A stretch of 64,000 nucleotides of DNA from the NCBI GenBank assembly GCA_014360495.1, contig JACIXR010000011.1, positions 1 through 64,000 of the forward strand. Direction: 5' to 3'. A program made the position numbers and the translations under genes. The notes under the pieces are model-generated. The model ran no database searches and had not been told where the DNA came from. It worked only from the letters and a program-made list of their open reading frames with translations. This document shows, in pieces, positions 1 through 8,894 of this stretch. The first letter of the stretch is position 1; each line of letters opens with the position of its first letter. Source of the DNA: a bacterium (lineage in GTDB: Bacteria > Armatimonadota > JACIXR01).

Positions 1-25
1 GGGTTGGGGACGAAGTCCCCAACCC
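1..25. repeat. Perfect 11-bp hairpin, possible terminator
   Basis: Bases 1-11 and 15-25 are exact inverted repeats (GGGTTGGGGAC and its complement) around a 3-base GAA loop. It lies 33 bp beyond the stop codon of the leftward isomerase gene. C/T-rich sequence follows on the plus strand. The T-tract expected for a leftward terminator would lie outside the window, so the direction of action cannot be decided. Confidence 0.5.
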
Positions 26-57
26 GCCCCTTTCTTTTCACCTCCGATAGCCTTATT

Positions 58-1023
58 TTACGCCCACCATACCTTGGGCGGCGGCTCCTGTATAACCACT
101 TGCTTGAGGAAATCAACCGCCTTCCTCAAGCCCTCGCTCACTGACATCAAGCTGTCCTCATGCTCAATTGATAGCACCCAGTCGTAGCCGACAAGCCTCA
201 GATTGGAGACTATATCCTTCCATACATCGTAATTGTGTCCGTAGCCAACCGTGCGGAAAATCCAAGAGCGTTTGATTTCCTCCGTGTAGGGCTTCGTGTC
301 CAAAACACCGTTTATTGAGGTATTTATCGGGTCTACTTTCGTGTCCTTAGCGTGGAAGTGATAAATGGCTCCCTTGAGCTGTCTAATCGCAGCTACTGGG
401 TCAATGCCCTGCCAGAAGAGATGGCTTGGGTCAAAGTTGGCTCCTATTTCCTCGCCAACCGCTTCCCTCAGCTTCAGGAGCGTCTCGGGATTGTAGACGA
501 TGAAGCCGGGATGCATCTCAAGACAAATCATCTTCACTCCATGCTTCTTGGCGAAGGCTACCTCCTCTTTCCAGAAGGGAATAGCAACTTCCTCCCATTG
601 ATACTTGAGAATTTCCAGGAAATCGGGAGGCCAAGGGCAGGTCACCCAGTTGGGATATTTCGCCCCAGGATGGTCGCCCGGACAACCGGAGAAGGTTATC
701 ACTCTCTCCACGCCGAGCTTTCCCGCGAGCTCAATCGTCCTGTGCTGGTCTTCAAGGAATTTTTTAGCTATCTCCTTGTCGGGATGGATGGGGTTGCCGT
801 GGACGGAGAGCGCGGAGATGACCAAATCCCTCTTCTCAATCGCCTTAAGAAAAGCCTTCCTCTTAGCGTCGTCCTCAAGGAGTTCCGCTGGCTTGCAGTG
901 AGCATCGCCGGGATATCCTCCACATCCTATCTCAACTGCTTCCAAGCCGAGTTCCTTGAAGTAATCAAGCGCCTCTTCAAAAGGCTTATCGGACATCAAA
1001 ACCGTAAAAATGCCTATCTTCAT
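58..1023 (-). CDS. Sugar phosphate isomerase/epimerase (xylose isomerase-like TIM barrel)
   Basis: The 321-residue product has the features of the AP endonuclease 2/xylose isomerase-like TIM-barrel family: an N-terminal MKIGIFTVLMS strand, an EIG motif on the next strand, and late metal-ligand-like motifs (CLEMHPG, NFDPSHLFWQG, HFHAKD, SIEHED). Members usually isomerise or epimerise sugars or inositols with a divalent metal; the substrate cannot be read here. A clear AAGGAGGTG site lies 8 bases before the ATG. It is the second gene of a leftward pair with a Gfo/Idh/MocA oxidoreductase 26 bp upstream, a combination typical of inositol or keto-sugar catabolism. No signal peptide, so cytoplasmic. 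Confidence 0.85.
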   Translation of the reverse strand: MKIGIFTVLMSDKPFEEALDYFKELGLEAVEIGCGGYPGDAHCKPAELLEDDAKRKAFLKAIEKRDLVISALSVHGNPIHPDKEIAKKFLEDQHRTIELAGKLGVERVITFSGCPGDHPGAKYPNWVTCPWPPDFLEILKYQWEEVAIPFWKEEVAFAKKHGVKMICLEMHPGFIVYNPETLLKLREAVGEEIGANFDPSHLFWQGIDPVAAIRQLKGAIYHFHAKDTKVDPINTSINGVLDTKPYTEEIKRSWIFRTVGYGHNYDVWKDIVSNLRLVGYDWVLSIEHEDSLMSVSEGLRKAVDFLKQVVIQEPPPKVWWA

Positions 1024-1049
1024 TTATGGCACCTCCTTTTTAAATATCT

Positions 1050-2213
1050 TTAAACCTCTTCAATTTTAACCCATCTTTTCTCTTGTATGGACTTCTCAAC
1101 GGCGGCGAGGACTTCCTGGCATTTAACTCCATCGTAGAAGTTAGGAGTGGGCAGTTCTCCTTTGTCAATGGCGATCATTAGGTCGTATACCTGATGGACG
1201 AAGGTATGCTCGTAGCCTATTATGTGTCCTGCTGGCCACCAAGCCTTCATATAGGGATGTATGGAATCGGTGGCTAAAATCTTTCTGAAGCCCTGGATGT
1301 GAGGTGGGTCCTCACGGGAGAAGAATTCCAATTCGTTCATATTCTCAAAGCACCAGCGGATAGACCCCTTTGAGCCGTTTATCTCAAAGAAGTTGTAGTT
1401 CTTATGACCGGGGGCGAAGCGGGTGGCTTCAAAGGAGCCGAGTGCTCCGTTCTCAAAGCGGGCGAGGAAAAGCGTGGCGTCATCAACAGTTACCTCTCCC
1501 ATCTCCTTACCGGCTACGGCAGCGAGGGCGCCCGTCTCGGTGGGAATAGGTCTCTGCTTGATGAAAGTCTCCCACATACCTACGACCTCTGTTATCTCGC
1601 CAACGAGATATCTGGCGAGGTCAATGAGGTGGGCGCCGAGGTCTCCCAAAGCGCCCGAGCCAGCGACCTTCTTATCCAAGCGCCAGACGAGGGGGAAGGA
1701 GGGGTCAACTATCCAGTCCTGTAGATACTGTCCACGGAAGTGATAGATTTGCCCTATGCGTCCTTCTTCAATGAGTTGCTTAGCGAGCGCCACAGCAGGG
1801 CACTTGCGATAATTGAAATTGACCATATGAATTACTCCCGCTTCCTCAACCGCCTTGAGCATAGCTCTTGCCTCCTCAATAGTGTTTGCGAGTGGTTTTT
1901 CGCAAAAGATATGCTTCTTTGCCTTAGCAGCTGCGATTGCTATCTCGGCGTGGGTATCGCCGGGAGTGCTGATATCAATGAGGTCTATATCATCCCTCTC
2001 CAAGAGCTTCTGCCAGGATGTCTCATAGCTTTCCCAGCCGTAGAGCTCCATTGCTTCCTTTACAGCTGATTCCGTTCTTCCCACGATAGCCCTCATAACG
2101 GGCTTGCAGGGGACATCGGGGAAGAAAAAGGGGACCTGTCTGTAGGCGTTGCTATGGGCTTTGCCCATAAATTTATAGCCTACGAGACCGACTCCGATCT
2201 CCTTTTTCGCCAA
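1050..2213 (-). CDS. Gfo/Idh/MocA family NAD(P)-dependent oxidoreductase
   Basis: The 387-residue protein has an N-terminal Rossmann fold ([17 protein letters not shown]), the family hallmark HIFCEKPLA with its catalytic lysine, and a C-terminal alpha/beta domain with [16 protein letters not shown] (the usual GxHxxD-type element). Family members oxidise or reduce sugars and polyols with NAD(P). The start is TTG at 2213, with AGGAGGG eight bases upstream; the ATG overlapping that site is in another frame. First gene of the leftward pair with the downstream isomerase. A TTGACT-17-GATAAT promoter lies about 35 bases upstream. Substrate unknown. Confidence 0.9.
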   Translation of the reverse strand: MAKKEIGVGLVGYKFMGKAHSNAYRQVPFFFPDVPCKPVMRAIVGRTESAVKEAMELYGWESYETSWQKLLERDDIDLIDISTPGDTHAEIAIAAAKAKKHIFCEKPLANTIEEARAMLKAVEEAGVIHMVNFNYRKCPAVALAKQLIEEGRIGQIYHFRGQYLQDWIVDPSFPLVWRLDKKVAGSGALGDLGAHLIDLARYLVGEITEVVGMWETFIKQRPIPTETGALAAVAGKEMGEVTVDDATLFLARFENGALGSFEATRFAPGHKNYNFFEINGSKGSIRWCFENMNELEFFSREDPPHIQGFRKILATDSIHPYMKAWWPAGHIIGYEHTFVHQVYDLMIAIDKGELPTPNFYDGVKCQEVLAAVEKSIQEKRWVKIEEV

Positions 2214-2246
2214 AGCAACATCCCTCCTTTATGTTAGTTTTAATCT

Positions 2247-2275
2247 ATTATCAAGGAAAAGCCTAAATCAGTCAA
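2247..2275 (-). promoter_or_regulatory. Promoter of the leftward oxidoreductase-isomerase operon
   Basis: On the minus strand, TTGACT (2275-2270) and GATAAT (2252-2247) are separated by 17 bases. Predicted transcription starts near 2240, giving a leader of about 27 bases that contains the AGGAGGG ribosome site of the TTG-started gene. Confidence 0.6.
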
Positions 2276-2396
2276 TATCAATTTTTTATAAATTAGGCTC
2301 GCCCCTTTTCTTGTTTATGCTAAAGTGAGATTGATTTGTTTGTTAATTATAAAGGGCATCGTGGGGAGTAGGCAGATGTATCTTACATACATGAAA

Positions 2397-2425
2397 ATGA
2401 CAAATAGGAGTAGTTCTGTTATAAT
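2397..2425 (+). promoter_or_regulatory. Near-consensus promoter giving a leaderless lptF-like transcript
   Basis: ATGACA (2397-2402) and a perfect TATAAT (2420-2425) are spaced by exactly 17 bases. The start site expected 6-7 bases after the -10 box coincides with the GTG start codon at 2432. No Shine-Dalgarno sequence can be placed between. Confidence 0.65.
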
Positions 2426-2431
2426 ATTTTT

Positions 2432-3517
2432 GTGTTGCGATTGTATCAGAGATATTTGATGAGCGAAATGGTTGTCCCATTTTTAGGAGGAGTGGGGATT
2501 TTCGCTGTTATCTTGGTGGGCAACCTGATTTTCATTCTCATCAATCCCTTAGCTCAAAGGCTTATCACCCTTTCAGATTTATGGATGCTCATCCTCTACA
2601 AACTTCCCTCCTTTTTAACTCTCTCAATCCCTCCCGCAATCCTCTTCGCCTCCTCATTAGCAGTGGCGAGATTGGGAAGGGAAGGGGAGACCACCGCTAT
2701 GAGAATGGCGGGATTGTCTCTCCGAAGAATATTCCTCCCTTTCCTATACGCTGGTCTATTTGCAAGCATTTTCTCCTTTTTTCTAAATGAGGAATTGGTT
2801 CCAATAGGTAATAGGAGGGCGCAGAGAATTCTCCGGATGGTCTGGTTCGGTCAAACAACGCCTATCCCCCTTGAGAGGGTGTTCTTTCAAAGTGATAAAT
2901 ACACTTTCTACATAGATAGAGTGGAAAAGTTGGGGGACGAAGTGAGGCTTTATAACATATTAGTGATGGAAAGGCAGGGAAAGCGGTTTCCCAATCTTTA
3001 TACCGCGTCCTGGGGGGAATGCGGACGAGATAGCAATGTATGGAACCTTTACGATGGCATTCTCCATCAGCTGGATGACAAGGGATATGTAAGGCAGGAG
3101 GTGAAGTTTGACAATGCGGAGCTTTCCCTTGAACGACCTTTCCAGGACATCTGGCTAACCCATAAAACGCCTGAGGAGATGAGCGCAAGGGAGCTATTGA
3201 AGGAGATAAAGACTTGGAAGAAAAGCGGGGTAAGGGGGGTAGGGAATATGCTGATGGAATATCATTGTAAATTTGCCATTCCTTTTGCTTGCCTGATTTT
3301 AGCCTTAATAGCACCTCCATTCTCCCATCGCTATGCAAGGAAGGGAGGAAGTATGGGGGGTTTTTTGATTGCTATTTTGCTCTTTTTCATTTACTATAAT
3401 GCATACCTGCTTTTCAGGATGTTGGGTGCAAATCATCTTTTGCCTCCATTCTTAGCTGCTTGGGCGCCAAATATCATATTCGGCGCCTTTGGTTTATATC
3501 TGTATTTCAAAGAATGA
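2432..3517 (+). CDS. LptF/LptG family permease (YjgP/YjgQ)
   Basis: The 361-residue protein matches the LptF/LptG layout: N-terminal RYLMSEMVVPFL, membrane helices near residues 15-35, 55-75 and 95-115, a periplasmic beta-rich middle section (about 125-265), and three C-terminal helices. LptF and LptG form the inner-membrane ABC permease that extracts lipopolysaccharide and delivers it to the outer membrane, so this gene argues for a diderm cell. GTG start, apparently leaderless. Only one copy is seen, and whether it is LptF or LptG is not decidable. A lipoprotein peptidase gene follows after 16 bp. Confidence 0.85.
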   Translation: MLRLYQRYLMSEMVVPFLGGVGIFAVILVGNLIFILINPLAQRLITLSDLWMLILYKLPSFLTLSIPPAILFASSLAVARLGREGETTAMRMAGLSLRRIFLPFLYAGLFASIFSFFLNEELVPIGNRRAQRILRMVWFGQTTPIPLERVFFQSDKYTFYIDRVEKLGDEVRLYNILVMERQGKRFPNLYTASWGECGRDSNVWNLYDGILHQLDDKGYVRQEVKFDNAELSLERPFQDIWLTHKTPEEMSARELLKEIKTWKKSGVRGVGNMLMEYHCKFAIPFACLILALIAPPFSHRYARKGGSMGGFLIAILLFFIYYNAYLLFRMLGANHLLPPFLAAWAPNIIFGAFGLYLYFKE

Positions 3518-3533
3518 AAAGGAGGAGAAAATT

Positions 3534-4718
3534 TTGACCAAGAGGAGAATATCTCTTCTTTTCGCGTTATCTCTTTTAATCCTCTCGGGATGTGGGGACC
3601 TATTGGATTGGCTTGGATTTGACCATCGGACAGGAAGCACTCCGAGCGGGGATAGAATGTGGACTGTTATGGTCTATATAGCGTCGGATAACAATATGGG
3701 GAGTATCGCTGCTTATAATATCAACCAGATGGAGAGCGTGGGCTCAAGCTCAAATATCGCCATCCTGGTGCAATGGGATACGGGAAAAGGATGCAAGAGA
3801 TATTACATCCAAAGAGATAACGACCGTGAAATGATAAATTCGCCTGTCGTGCAAAGTTTGCCCGACCAGAATACCGGCGACCCTGATGTTTTAGCCAATT
3901 TCATAAAATGGGCGGTGGCGAATTATCCAGCTAAACATTATTGTCTGATTCTTTGGAATCACGGCTCAGGGTGGAAGCCAGCAGCGCGGAGGATTCAGCC
4001 GAGGGCAATCTGTTTTGATGATTCAAGCAATGACGCTTTGGATACTGATGAACTGAGGATTGCTTTGGAGAAGGCGGGCGTTAAGATAGACCTCTTGGGG
4101 ATGGATGCCTGCCTTATGCAGATGGTGGAGGTTGCAACCGAGGTCAATGATTGGGTGAATTATGTATGCGCCTCCCAAGAAGATGAGCCGTGGGATGGTT
4201 GGGCTTACGACGCCTTCTTGTCTTCCCTTCGGGCAACTCCTTCTATGGACGCGACCCAATTAGGTCAAGCTATCGTTGACGCTTATATAAACTACTACAA
4301 AAATTCCAACTGGGAAGTAACTCTATCATTGGTCTCAACCTCCTCTCTAATGGATTTCGCCTCCACTATAAGCTCTTTGGGGAATAAGCTCGCCTCTTTG
4401 TATCCATCAGGTTCCATTGATTCAGCAATTCAATCAGCTCAACGCTTCTCCGATGACGATTATAGGGATGTTTTCCATTTCGCTCAGCTCGTAAAGGAGA
4501 AGGTTAGTGGGGCAAGTGGGGAAGCAGAAGCGGTGTTGAATCTTAAAAGTAAAGTGGTTATTTACAATGGTCAGCTGAACAAATCAAACGCACAGGGACT
4601 ATCAATTTATCTTCCCCAAAAATCCTTCCTTAATTACCAGAATTCCTATAGCTCGCTACTTTTTGGAAAGATGGCAGACGGATGGATTAATTTCCTCAAA
4701 AAGTTGAATGGACTATAA
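3534..4718 (+). CDS. Clostripain-family (peptidase C11) lipoprotein
   Basis: The chosen TTG start at 3534 follows a GGAGGAG site; an earlier in-frame ATG at 3489 would overlap the upstream gene. The 394-residue product begins with a lipoprotein signal ending in a LSGC lipobox, so it should be anchored by a lipidated cysteine. The C11 catalytic pair is visible: histidine in LILWNHGSGW and cysteine in LLGMDACLMQ. The motif MVYIASDNNM is also typical. Clostripain-like enzymes cleave after basic residues, often after self-activation. Substrate unknown. It lies between the Lpt permease and a GH5-like gene. Confidence 0.85.
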   Translation: MTKRRISLLFALSLLILSGCGDLLDWLGFDHRTGSTPSGDRMWTVMVYIASDNNMGSIAAYNINQMESVGSSSNIAILVQWDTGKGCKRYYIQRDNDREMINSPVVQSLPDQNTGDPDVLANFIKWAVANYPAKHYCLILWNHGSGWKPAARRIQPRAICFDDSSNDALDTDELRIALEKAGVKIDLLGMDACLMQMVEVATEVNDWVNYVCASQEDEPWDGWAYDAFLSSLRATPSMDATQLGQAIVDAYINYYKNSNWEVTLSLVSTSSLMDFASTISSLGNKLASLYPSGSIDSAIQSAQRFSDDDYRDVFHFAQLVKEKVSGASGEAEAVLNLKSKVVIYNGQLNKSNAQGLSIYLPQKSFLNYQNSYSSLLFGKMADGWINFLKKLNGL

Positions 4719-4731
4719 AGGAGGGATGAAA

Positions 4732-5901
4732 TTGAAGAAGGCGGGAATCATTTTCGTCTTTCTTCTCCCCGTTCTTTGTTTTGGGGAGGAAAAGACTTAT
4801 CTCAGGCGAGTGGGAGCCGATTTATATCTTGGGGAGAAACCCTTTCGCATAGTTGCGGTGAACAAATTTGACCTCTTCCTCCGTTTCCTATCCGGTGGCG
4901 AGGATAAACAGCAGGCTGTAAGGGCGATTGAGGAATGCGCTAAGCAAGGATTTAAGGTCATTCGCTTCTCAGGGGTTGGTTATTATCCAAGGGATATGCG
5001 TCATTGGGCAAGAGAGAACATTTACTGGAAGGCTTTTGATGAGCTGGTTGATACCGCTAAGAAGAATGGTGTCTACCTGATACCGACATTGAATTGGAAC
5101 ATCTTTCTCTTCCCCGATATGGCGGGCGAATGCGTTCAGGATATGCTGAATAATCCCGATTCTCGCTCCCGCCAGTATCTCTGGCTTTACACTTATCAAA
5201 TCGTCTCACGCTACAAGGATGAGCCGACGATTCTCTTTTGGGAGCTTACGAACGAGATGAACCTTTTAGCCGACCTCGCTTTTATGAATCCCTACGGCTT
5301 TTCAAGTGGAAATTGGATTGAGCTTGGCACCTCCTATATGCGTCTAAGGAGGGACCATTTCACAACGGATGAGATGATTCCATTCATCAAGGAATGGGCA
5401 AGCTTCATTAAGAGCCTTGATAAGAACCATTTGATTGGGAGCGGTTTCAGCATTCCGAGACCCGCTGCCCAGCATCTTCGTTTGGCAAAGGGAAAGGGGG
5501 ATTGGACTGAGGATAGCGTAGAGGAGTTCGAGACCTACTTGAGGGATGTCCATCCCGACCCTGTGGATATCATAAGCATTCACTTCTATCCTCGCGATGG
5601 CAATCTTCGCTTCGGCAATAAGGACGAGAATTCGGCGAAGGTTTTGGAGACAATAAAGAGGGTAGCGGATAGGATTGGCAAGCCGATTTATATAGGGGAA
5701 ACGGGAGATGACTACGAGAAGAATCCCGATTCCCTTTTCTTGAAAAATGTTTTTGATGAGGTAGTTAAACTTAATATCCCCATCACCCTCATTTGGAACT
5801 GGATGAGCCCAAATGACGCATACGATGTTAACCCCGAGCGCACGCCAAATATAGTTTCGCTCATGAAGAGAGCCAACGAATTGTTTGAGAAATCAAAGTA
5901 A
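4732..5901 (+). CDS. Secreted GH5-like (clan GH-A) glycoside hydrolase
   Basis: An N-terminal signal peptide (KKAGIIFVFLLPVLCFG) precedes a TIM-barrel hydrolase of roughly 390 residues. The acid/base motif is LFWELTNEMN (NE at the end of strand 4) and the nucleophile motif is YIGETGDDYE (strand 7), as in GH5-type cellulases and mannanases. WNWMSPND near the C-terminus fits strand 8. The AGGAGG site ends one base before ATG 4726 but seven before TTG 4732, so TTG is preferred. It follows the clostripain-like gene by 13 bp. Beta-mannan or beta-glucan are plausible substrates, by inference only. Confidence 0.8.
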   Translation: MKKAGIIFVFLLPVLCFGEEKTYLRRVGADLYLGEKPFRIVAVNKFDLFLRFLSGGEDKQQAVRAIEECAKQGFKVIRFSGVGYYPRDMRHWARENIYWKAFDELVDTAKKNGVYLIPTLNWNIFLFPDMAGECVQDMLNNPDSRSRQYLWLYTYQIVSRYKDEPTILFWELTNEMNLLADLAFMNPYGFSSGNWIELGTSYMRLRRDHFTTDEMIPFIKEWASFIKSLDKNHLIGSGFSIPRPAAQHLRLAKGKGDWTEDSVEEFETYLRDVHPDPVDIISIHFYPRDGNLRFGNKDENSAKVLETIKRVADRIGKPIYIGETGDDYEKNPDSLFLKNVFDEVVKLNIPITLIWNWMSPNDAYDVNPERTPNIVSLMKRANELFEKSK

Positions 5902-5917
5902 CTTCGGGAAGAACCCT

Positions 5918-7846
5918 TCAATCGGGCAGAAGCTCAATCTCGCTCACCTGCGCTGCGTCTTTCCATATATCGCTTGCGGATTTATAAATCATTAATCTGA
6001 AATGCTTTATTAGGACAGGCTTTTCCAACTTATATTCAAATTTCCTCTTGTTTCCATATCCCTTAACGGAGAAAATCGTTTTCCATTCCTTTCCATCAAG
6101 GCTGACCTCTCCATCAAAATCGACTGGATGTCCTTTTGGGTCAGCGAAGTAGATTATCACTCTTCCTAATTCGTGTTCCTTTGGAAGATGGAGGGCTACC
6201 CAATGAGGGTGGGGAGTTAAGGCGGAATGCCATCTTTTCCCTTCAAAATCGTTCTCTCCCGCTATTATCCCATCGTTGACTTTGTTCGTGCATCCCCTTT
6301 CCCAGTCCAATTCTGAATCGGAAGTGGCAGTTACTCCATATCTCGCCAAGGCGAAATCATCCTTATTCACGGAAATCCTTGCAACGAAGGCGAGCGGGAA
6401 TTCCCCCAGCAACTCTCCTTTTAGAGAGAGAACCGAGATTTTTCCCCTTATCTCCTCCTTCTTTATCTCCTCGGCTCTTAAGCTGAGCCTGAGCTCAGCG
6501 GGAAGCTGGACGAAAAGAGAACTCGGCGTTACCCTCACTCCATCTTCCACTTCAAAAATCACTTTTACCTTTTCTTTTCCTCCCGATATGCTTCTAAGCG
6601 CCAGCGTTATGTTCTTATCCTTCTCTACTTCAAGCCGGGGTTCCCCCTTATAATCTATCGTCGCTTGTAGCTTATGAGAAGATAAATCAATCTTATATGG
6701 CGAACGGCTCCAGAGAGTCTTTATCTCTTTATCGTCAACCAACTTCCATTCCTTGAGGGCTTTGAGATTTGAGGGTGATGAGGATATCTCCACCGGGGCA
6801 TTGTAATATTTGAGGGAGATTTTCGCCATCTTCACGACTCTTTCCGTCAGTTCCCTTATCGTTTTAGGGGGTGTGAAACCGCCAATCGCCACATTTGCGA
6901 TGTTCTCGCTTATCGGCTCTCTCCATTCCCTTGGTATTCCCTTAGTTCCCCTGAGGATTCCCAATAGAGCCCCCAAAGTAGCGCCAGTGCAATCCGTATC
7001 ATCACCGCAATTCACCGCAATGCATATTGATTTGCCGAAATCTCCCTCCCCGTAAAGCCATCCCAAGATGACGAAGGCTACATTCTGGGGAGCCATAAAC
7101 CATCCTGTTTTCCTTGATGCCTCAACGACCCTTTCCCTTGCGGTTCTCCAATCCAGCCCTTCCCTCCACGCCCTTATGGCTGTCCTCACGCTCTCGGCGA
7201 CGCCACAATTCTTGGGAATATAGCTGAGGGAAATTCTTAGAAGCTCATCCCTATCGCTAATCACGAAAGCGGCGCTTTCCAAAACCGCCATAAAGACCTC
7301 CGCATAGGTTCCCTCGGCGACGCCGTGGTCAACGCAGGCGTCCTCAAAAGCATATTTCGCGGCGAGGGAGGGAACGCCTGGGAATAGGCAAGCCCAAATT
7401 TCCGAGCGAATCCAAGCGCCATTGCTATCGCGCCAGGGGTTGTTGAAATGACCGCTCAGGGGAGGCAAAACCCCTTTTCTTATATTCTTCTTCCCGATTC
7501 CATATTCGTTCCAATCAACGACTACATATTTAAGCCAGTATTGGGCGAGTGTATGGGCATTGATGTTTGGTCCGTTCTCCTCCAAAGCCTTGAGCCAGAG
7601 CAATTGGAGGTCCAAATCGTCGTTGGGAACGGGTTCCTTTGGGACTGGTTCGTAAAAGGTTAGATTGTGCATTTCCCTTTGTCCCTCAAATGGCATACCG
7701 AGGGTCCCGCCAATCGCTTTCCCCAGCCAGCAGGCGTAGACTTTGTCATAGAACTCGTTCTCGTTAAGGATTATCTTGCTTTTCTCTTTGCCCTCAACCT
7801 GCAACAAAGCAAGCGATAAGATGAGAAAGAATGGGAATTTTCTCAT
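5918..7846 (-). CDS. Secreted ADP-ribosylglycohydrolase-fold protein with C-terminal F5/8 type C domain
   Basis: An N-terminal signal peptide (MRKFPFFLILSLALL) is followed by an ADP-ribosylglycohydrolase (DraG) fold, about residues 30-340. Motifs that look like the dinuclear metal site are PNDDLDLQLL, NPWRDSNGAW and NCGDDTDCTGA. The last 140 residues (from about YGVTATSDSELDW) look like a discoidin/F5-8C sugar-binding module, with a beta-sandwich linker between. Start is ATG 7846, eight bases after GGAGG; GTG 7855 overlaps that site. Export and a sugar-binding domain suggest a carbohydrate-related role rather than protein de-ADP-ribosylation (inference). It ends 16 bp from the convergent GH5-like gene. 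Confidence 0.8.
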   Translation of the reverse strand: MRKFPFFLILSLALLQVEGKEKSKIILNENEFYDKVYACWLGKAIGGTLGMPFEGQREMHNLTFYEPVPKEPVPNDDLDLQLLWLKALEENGPNINAHTLAQYWLKYVVVDWNEYGIGKKNIRKGVLPPLSGHFNNPWRDSNGAWIRSEIWACLFPGVPSLAAKYAFEDACVDHGVAEGTYAEVFMAVLESAAFVISDRDELLRISLSYIPKNCGVAESVRTAIRAWREGLDWRTARERVVEASRKTGWFMAPQNVAFVILGWLYGEGDFGKSICIAVNCGDDTDCTGATLGALLGILRGTKGIPREWREPISENIANVAIGGFTPPKTIRELTERVVKMAKISLKYYNAPVEISSSPSNLKALKEWKLVDDKEIKTLWSRSPYKIDLSSHKLQATIDYKGEPRLEVEKDKNITLALRSISGGKEKVKVIFEVEDGVRVTPSSLFVQLPAELRLSLRAEEIKKEEIRGKISVLSLKGELLGEFPLAFVARISVNKDDFALARYGVTATSDSELDWERGCTNKVNDGIIAGENDFEGKRWHSALTPHPHWVALHLPKEHELGRVIIYFADPKGHPVDFDGEVSLDGKEWKTIFSVKGYGNKRKFEYKLEKPVLIKHFRLMIYKSASDIWKDAAQVSEIELLPD

Positions 7847-7906
7847 TAATCTCACCTCCGATTGATGTTAAAATTTTAAAAACAAACGAGAAAGGAAGGC
7901 AATAAG

Positions 7907-8833
7907 ATGAAAAGGATTTGCATCATAGGAGGAACAGGTCATATCGGAAAGAATTTAACGGAAATGCTTGTTGACGAGGGCTATGAAGTCTTCGTCCTCG
8001 CCCGTGGCGAACAGCCCATTCCCTCTAAACCCCAATGGGAGAGGGTCAAATTCATTAGGAAGTTTTACGATGAGAATCTTAAAGATTGGGAGGAAATCTT
8101 CAAATCCATTCAGCCAGATGTTTTGATAGACATATTGGGGAGTTATGCTCCCGCTGTTTATAAAGTAGCGCTCCCCTATATTGAGCAGTTCATCCTATGT
8201 GGCTCGGTTTGGATGTTCGGAGAGCCGAAGTTAGTGCCGACGCCCGAGGAGACGCAATCTCCCTGCATTTTTCCTGGATATGCGAAGAGATATTCCGAGA
8301 TGTTGGAGCTAAAGGGAAGGGCGAAAAGGGATGGGATAAAGTTCACAGCGATTATGCCTCCCAACATCTGTGGACCGGGCAAGATTCCCCTTGATTGTTA
8401 TGGAGGGAGGAGTTTGGAGCGTCATCTCGCCCACAAGCGAGGTGAGCCCGTTCCCCTTCCCGAGCCCGGCAATACCCTAATTGGTCCTTGCGACGCGGAG
8501 GATGTGGCGAGGGGTTACTTCTTAGCGGTTATGAATCCTGATGATTCGGCGGATGAGATATTCAATGTGGGCTCCGCTTATGCCCTCACGGCGAAGGAAT
8601 TTGTTGAGACATATGGGCGGATTTATGGAGTGAAGATACCGATAGAGTGGCATAGTTGGAGGGAATATTCGGAGGAAATCAATCCCGATGTTGGGGCGAA
8701 TTTTCATTTCAAGGCACATATGTGTCCGAGCATAAAAAAGATAACCGAGAAGCTCGGCTATAAGCCGAGATACACTCCCGAAGAAACAATGGAACGAGCA
8801 GTAAACTGGATGAGAGAAAACGGAATGATATAA
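7907..8833 (+). CDS. NAD-dependent epimerase/dehydratase (extended SDR)
   Basis: The 308-residue protein opens with the nucleotide-binding motif GGTGHIGKNL and has a Rossmann core. The usual SDR YxxxK motif appears as YAKRYSEMLE at about residue 125 but is not a perfect match (Y, then A-K-R-Y), so catalysis may differ. Later motifs PPNICGPG and FNVGSAYALTAKEFVE resemble NAD-dependent sugar-nucleotide epimerases. An AAGGAAGG site precedes the ATG. It diverges from the ADP-ribosylglycohydrolase-like gene across 60 bp and is followed by a zinc dehydrogenase. Confidence 0.8.
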   Translation: MKRICIIGGTGHIGKNLTEMLVDEGYEVFVLARGEQPIPSKPQWERVKFIRKFYDENLKDWEEIFKSIQPDVLIDILGSYAPAVYKVALPYIEQFILCGSVWMFGEPKLVPTPEETQSPCIFPGYAKRYSEMLELKGRAKRDGIKFTAIMPPNICGPGKIPLDCYGGRSLERHLAHKRGEPVPLPEPGNTLIGPCDAEDVARGYFLAVMNPDDSADEIFNVGSAYALTAKEFVETYGRIYGVKIPIEWHSWREYSEEINPDVGANFHFKAHMCPSIKKITEKLGYKPRYTPEETMERAVNWMRENGMI

Positions 8834-8844
8834 GAAAAAAATGC

Positions 8845-8872
8845 TTTACTATGGCGGGTTTATTGATAAAAT
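8845..8872 (+). promoter_or_regulatory. Promoter of the dehydrogenase-membrane protein-gpsA operon
   Basis: TTTACT (8845-8850) and TAAAAT (8867-8872) are 16 bases apart. The predicted start near 8879 would leave a leader of about 16 bases ending in a strong AGGAGGTGA site before ATG 8895. Confidence 0.5.
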
Positions 8873-8894
8873 TTCAAAAAGGAGGTGATTGATT

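Noticed and set aside
352-1053. 233-residue open frame on the plus strand
   Set aside because: Antisense to the isomerase gene with its good ribosome site and conserved motifs.
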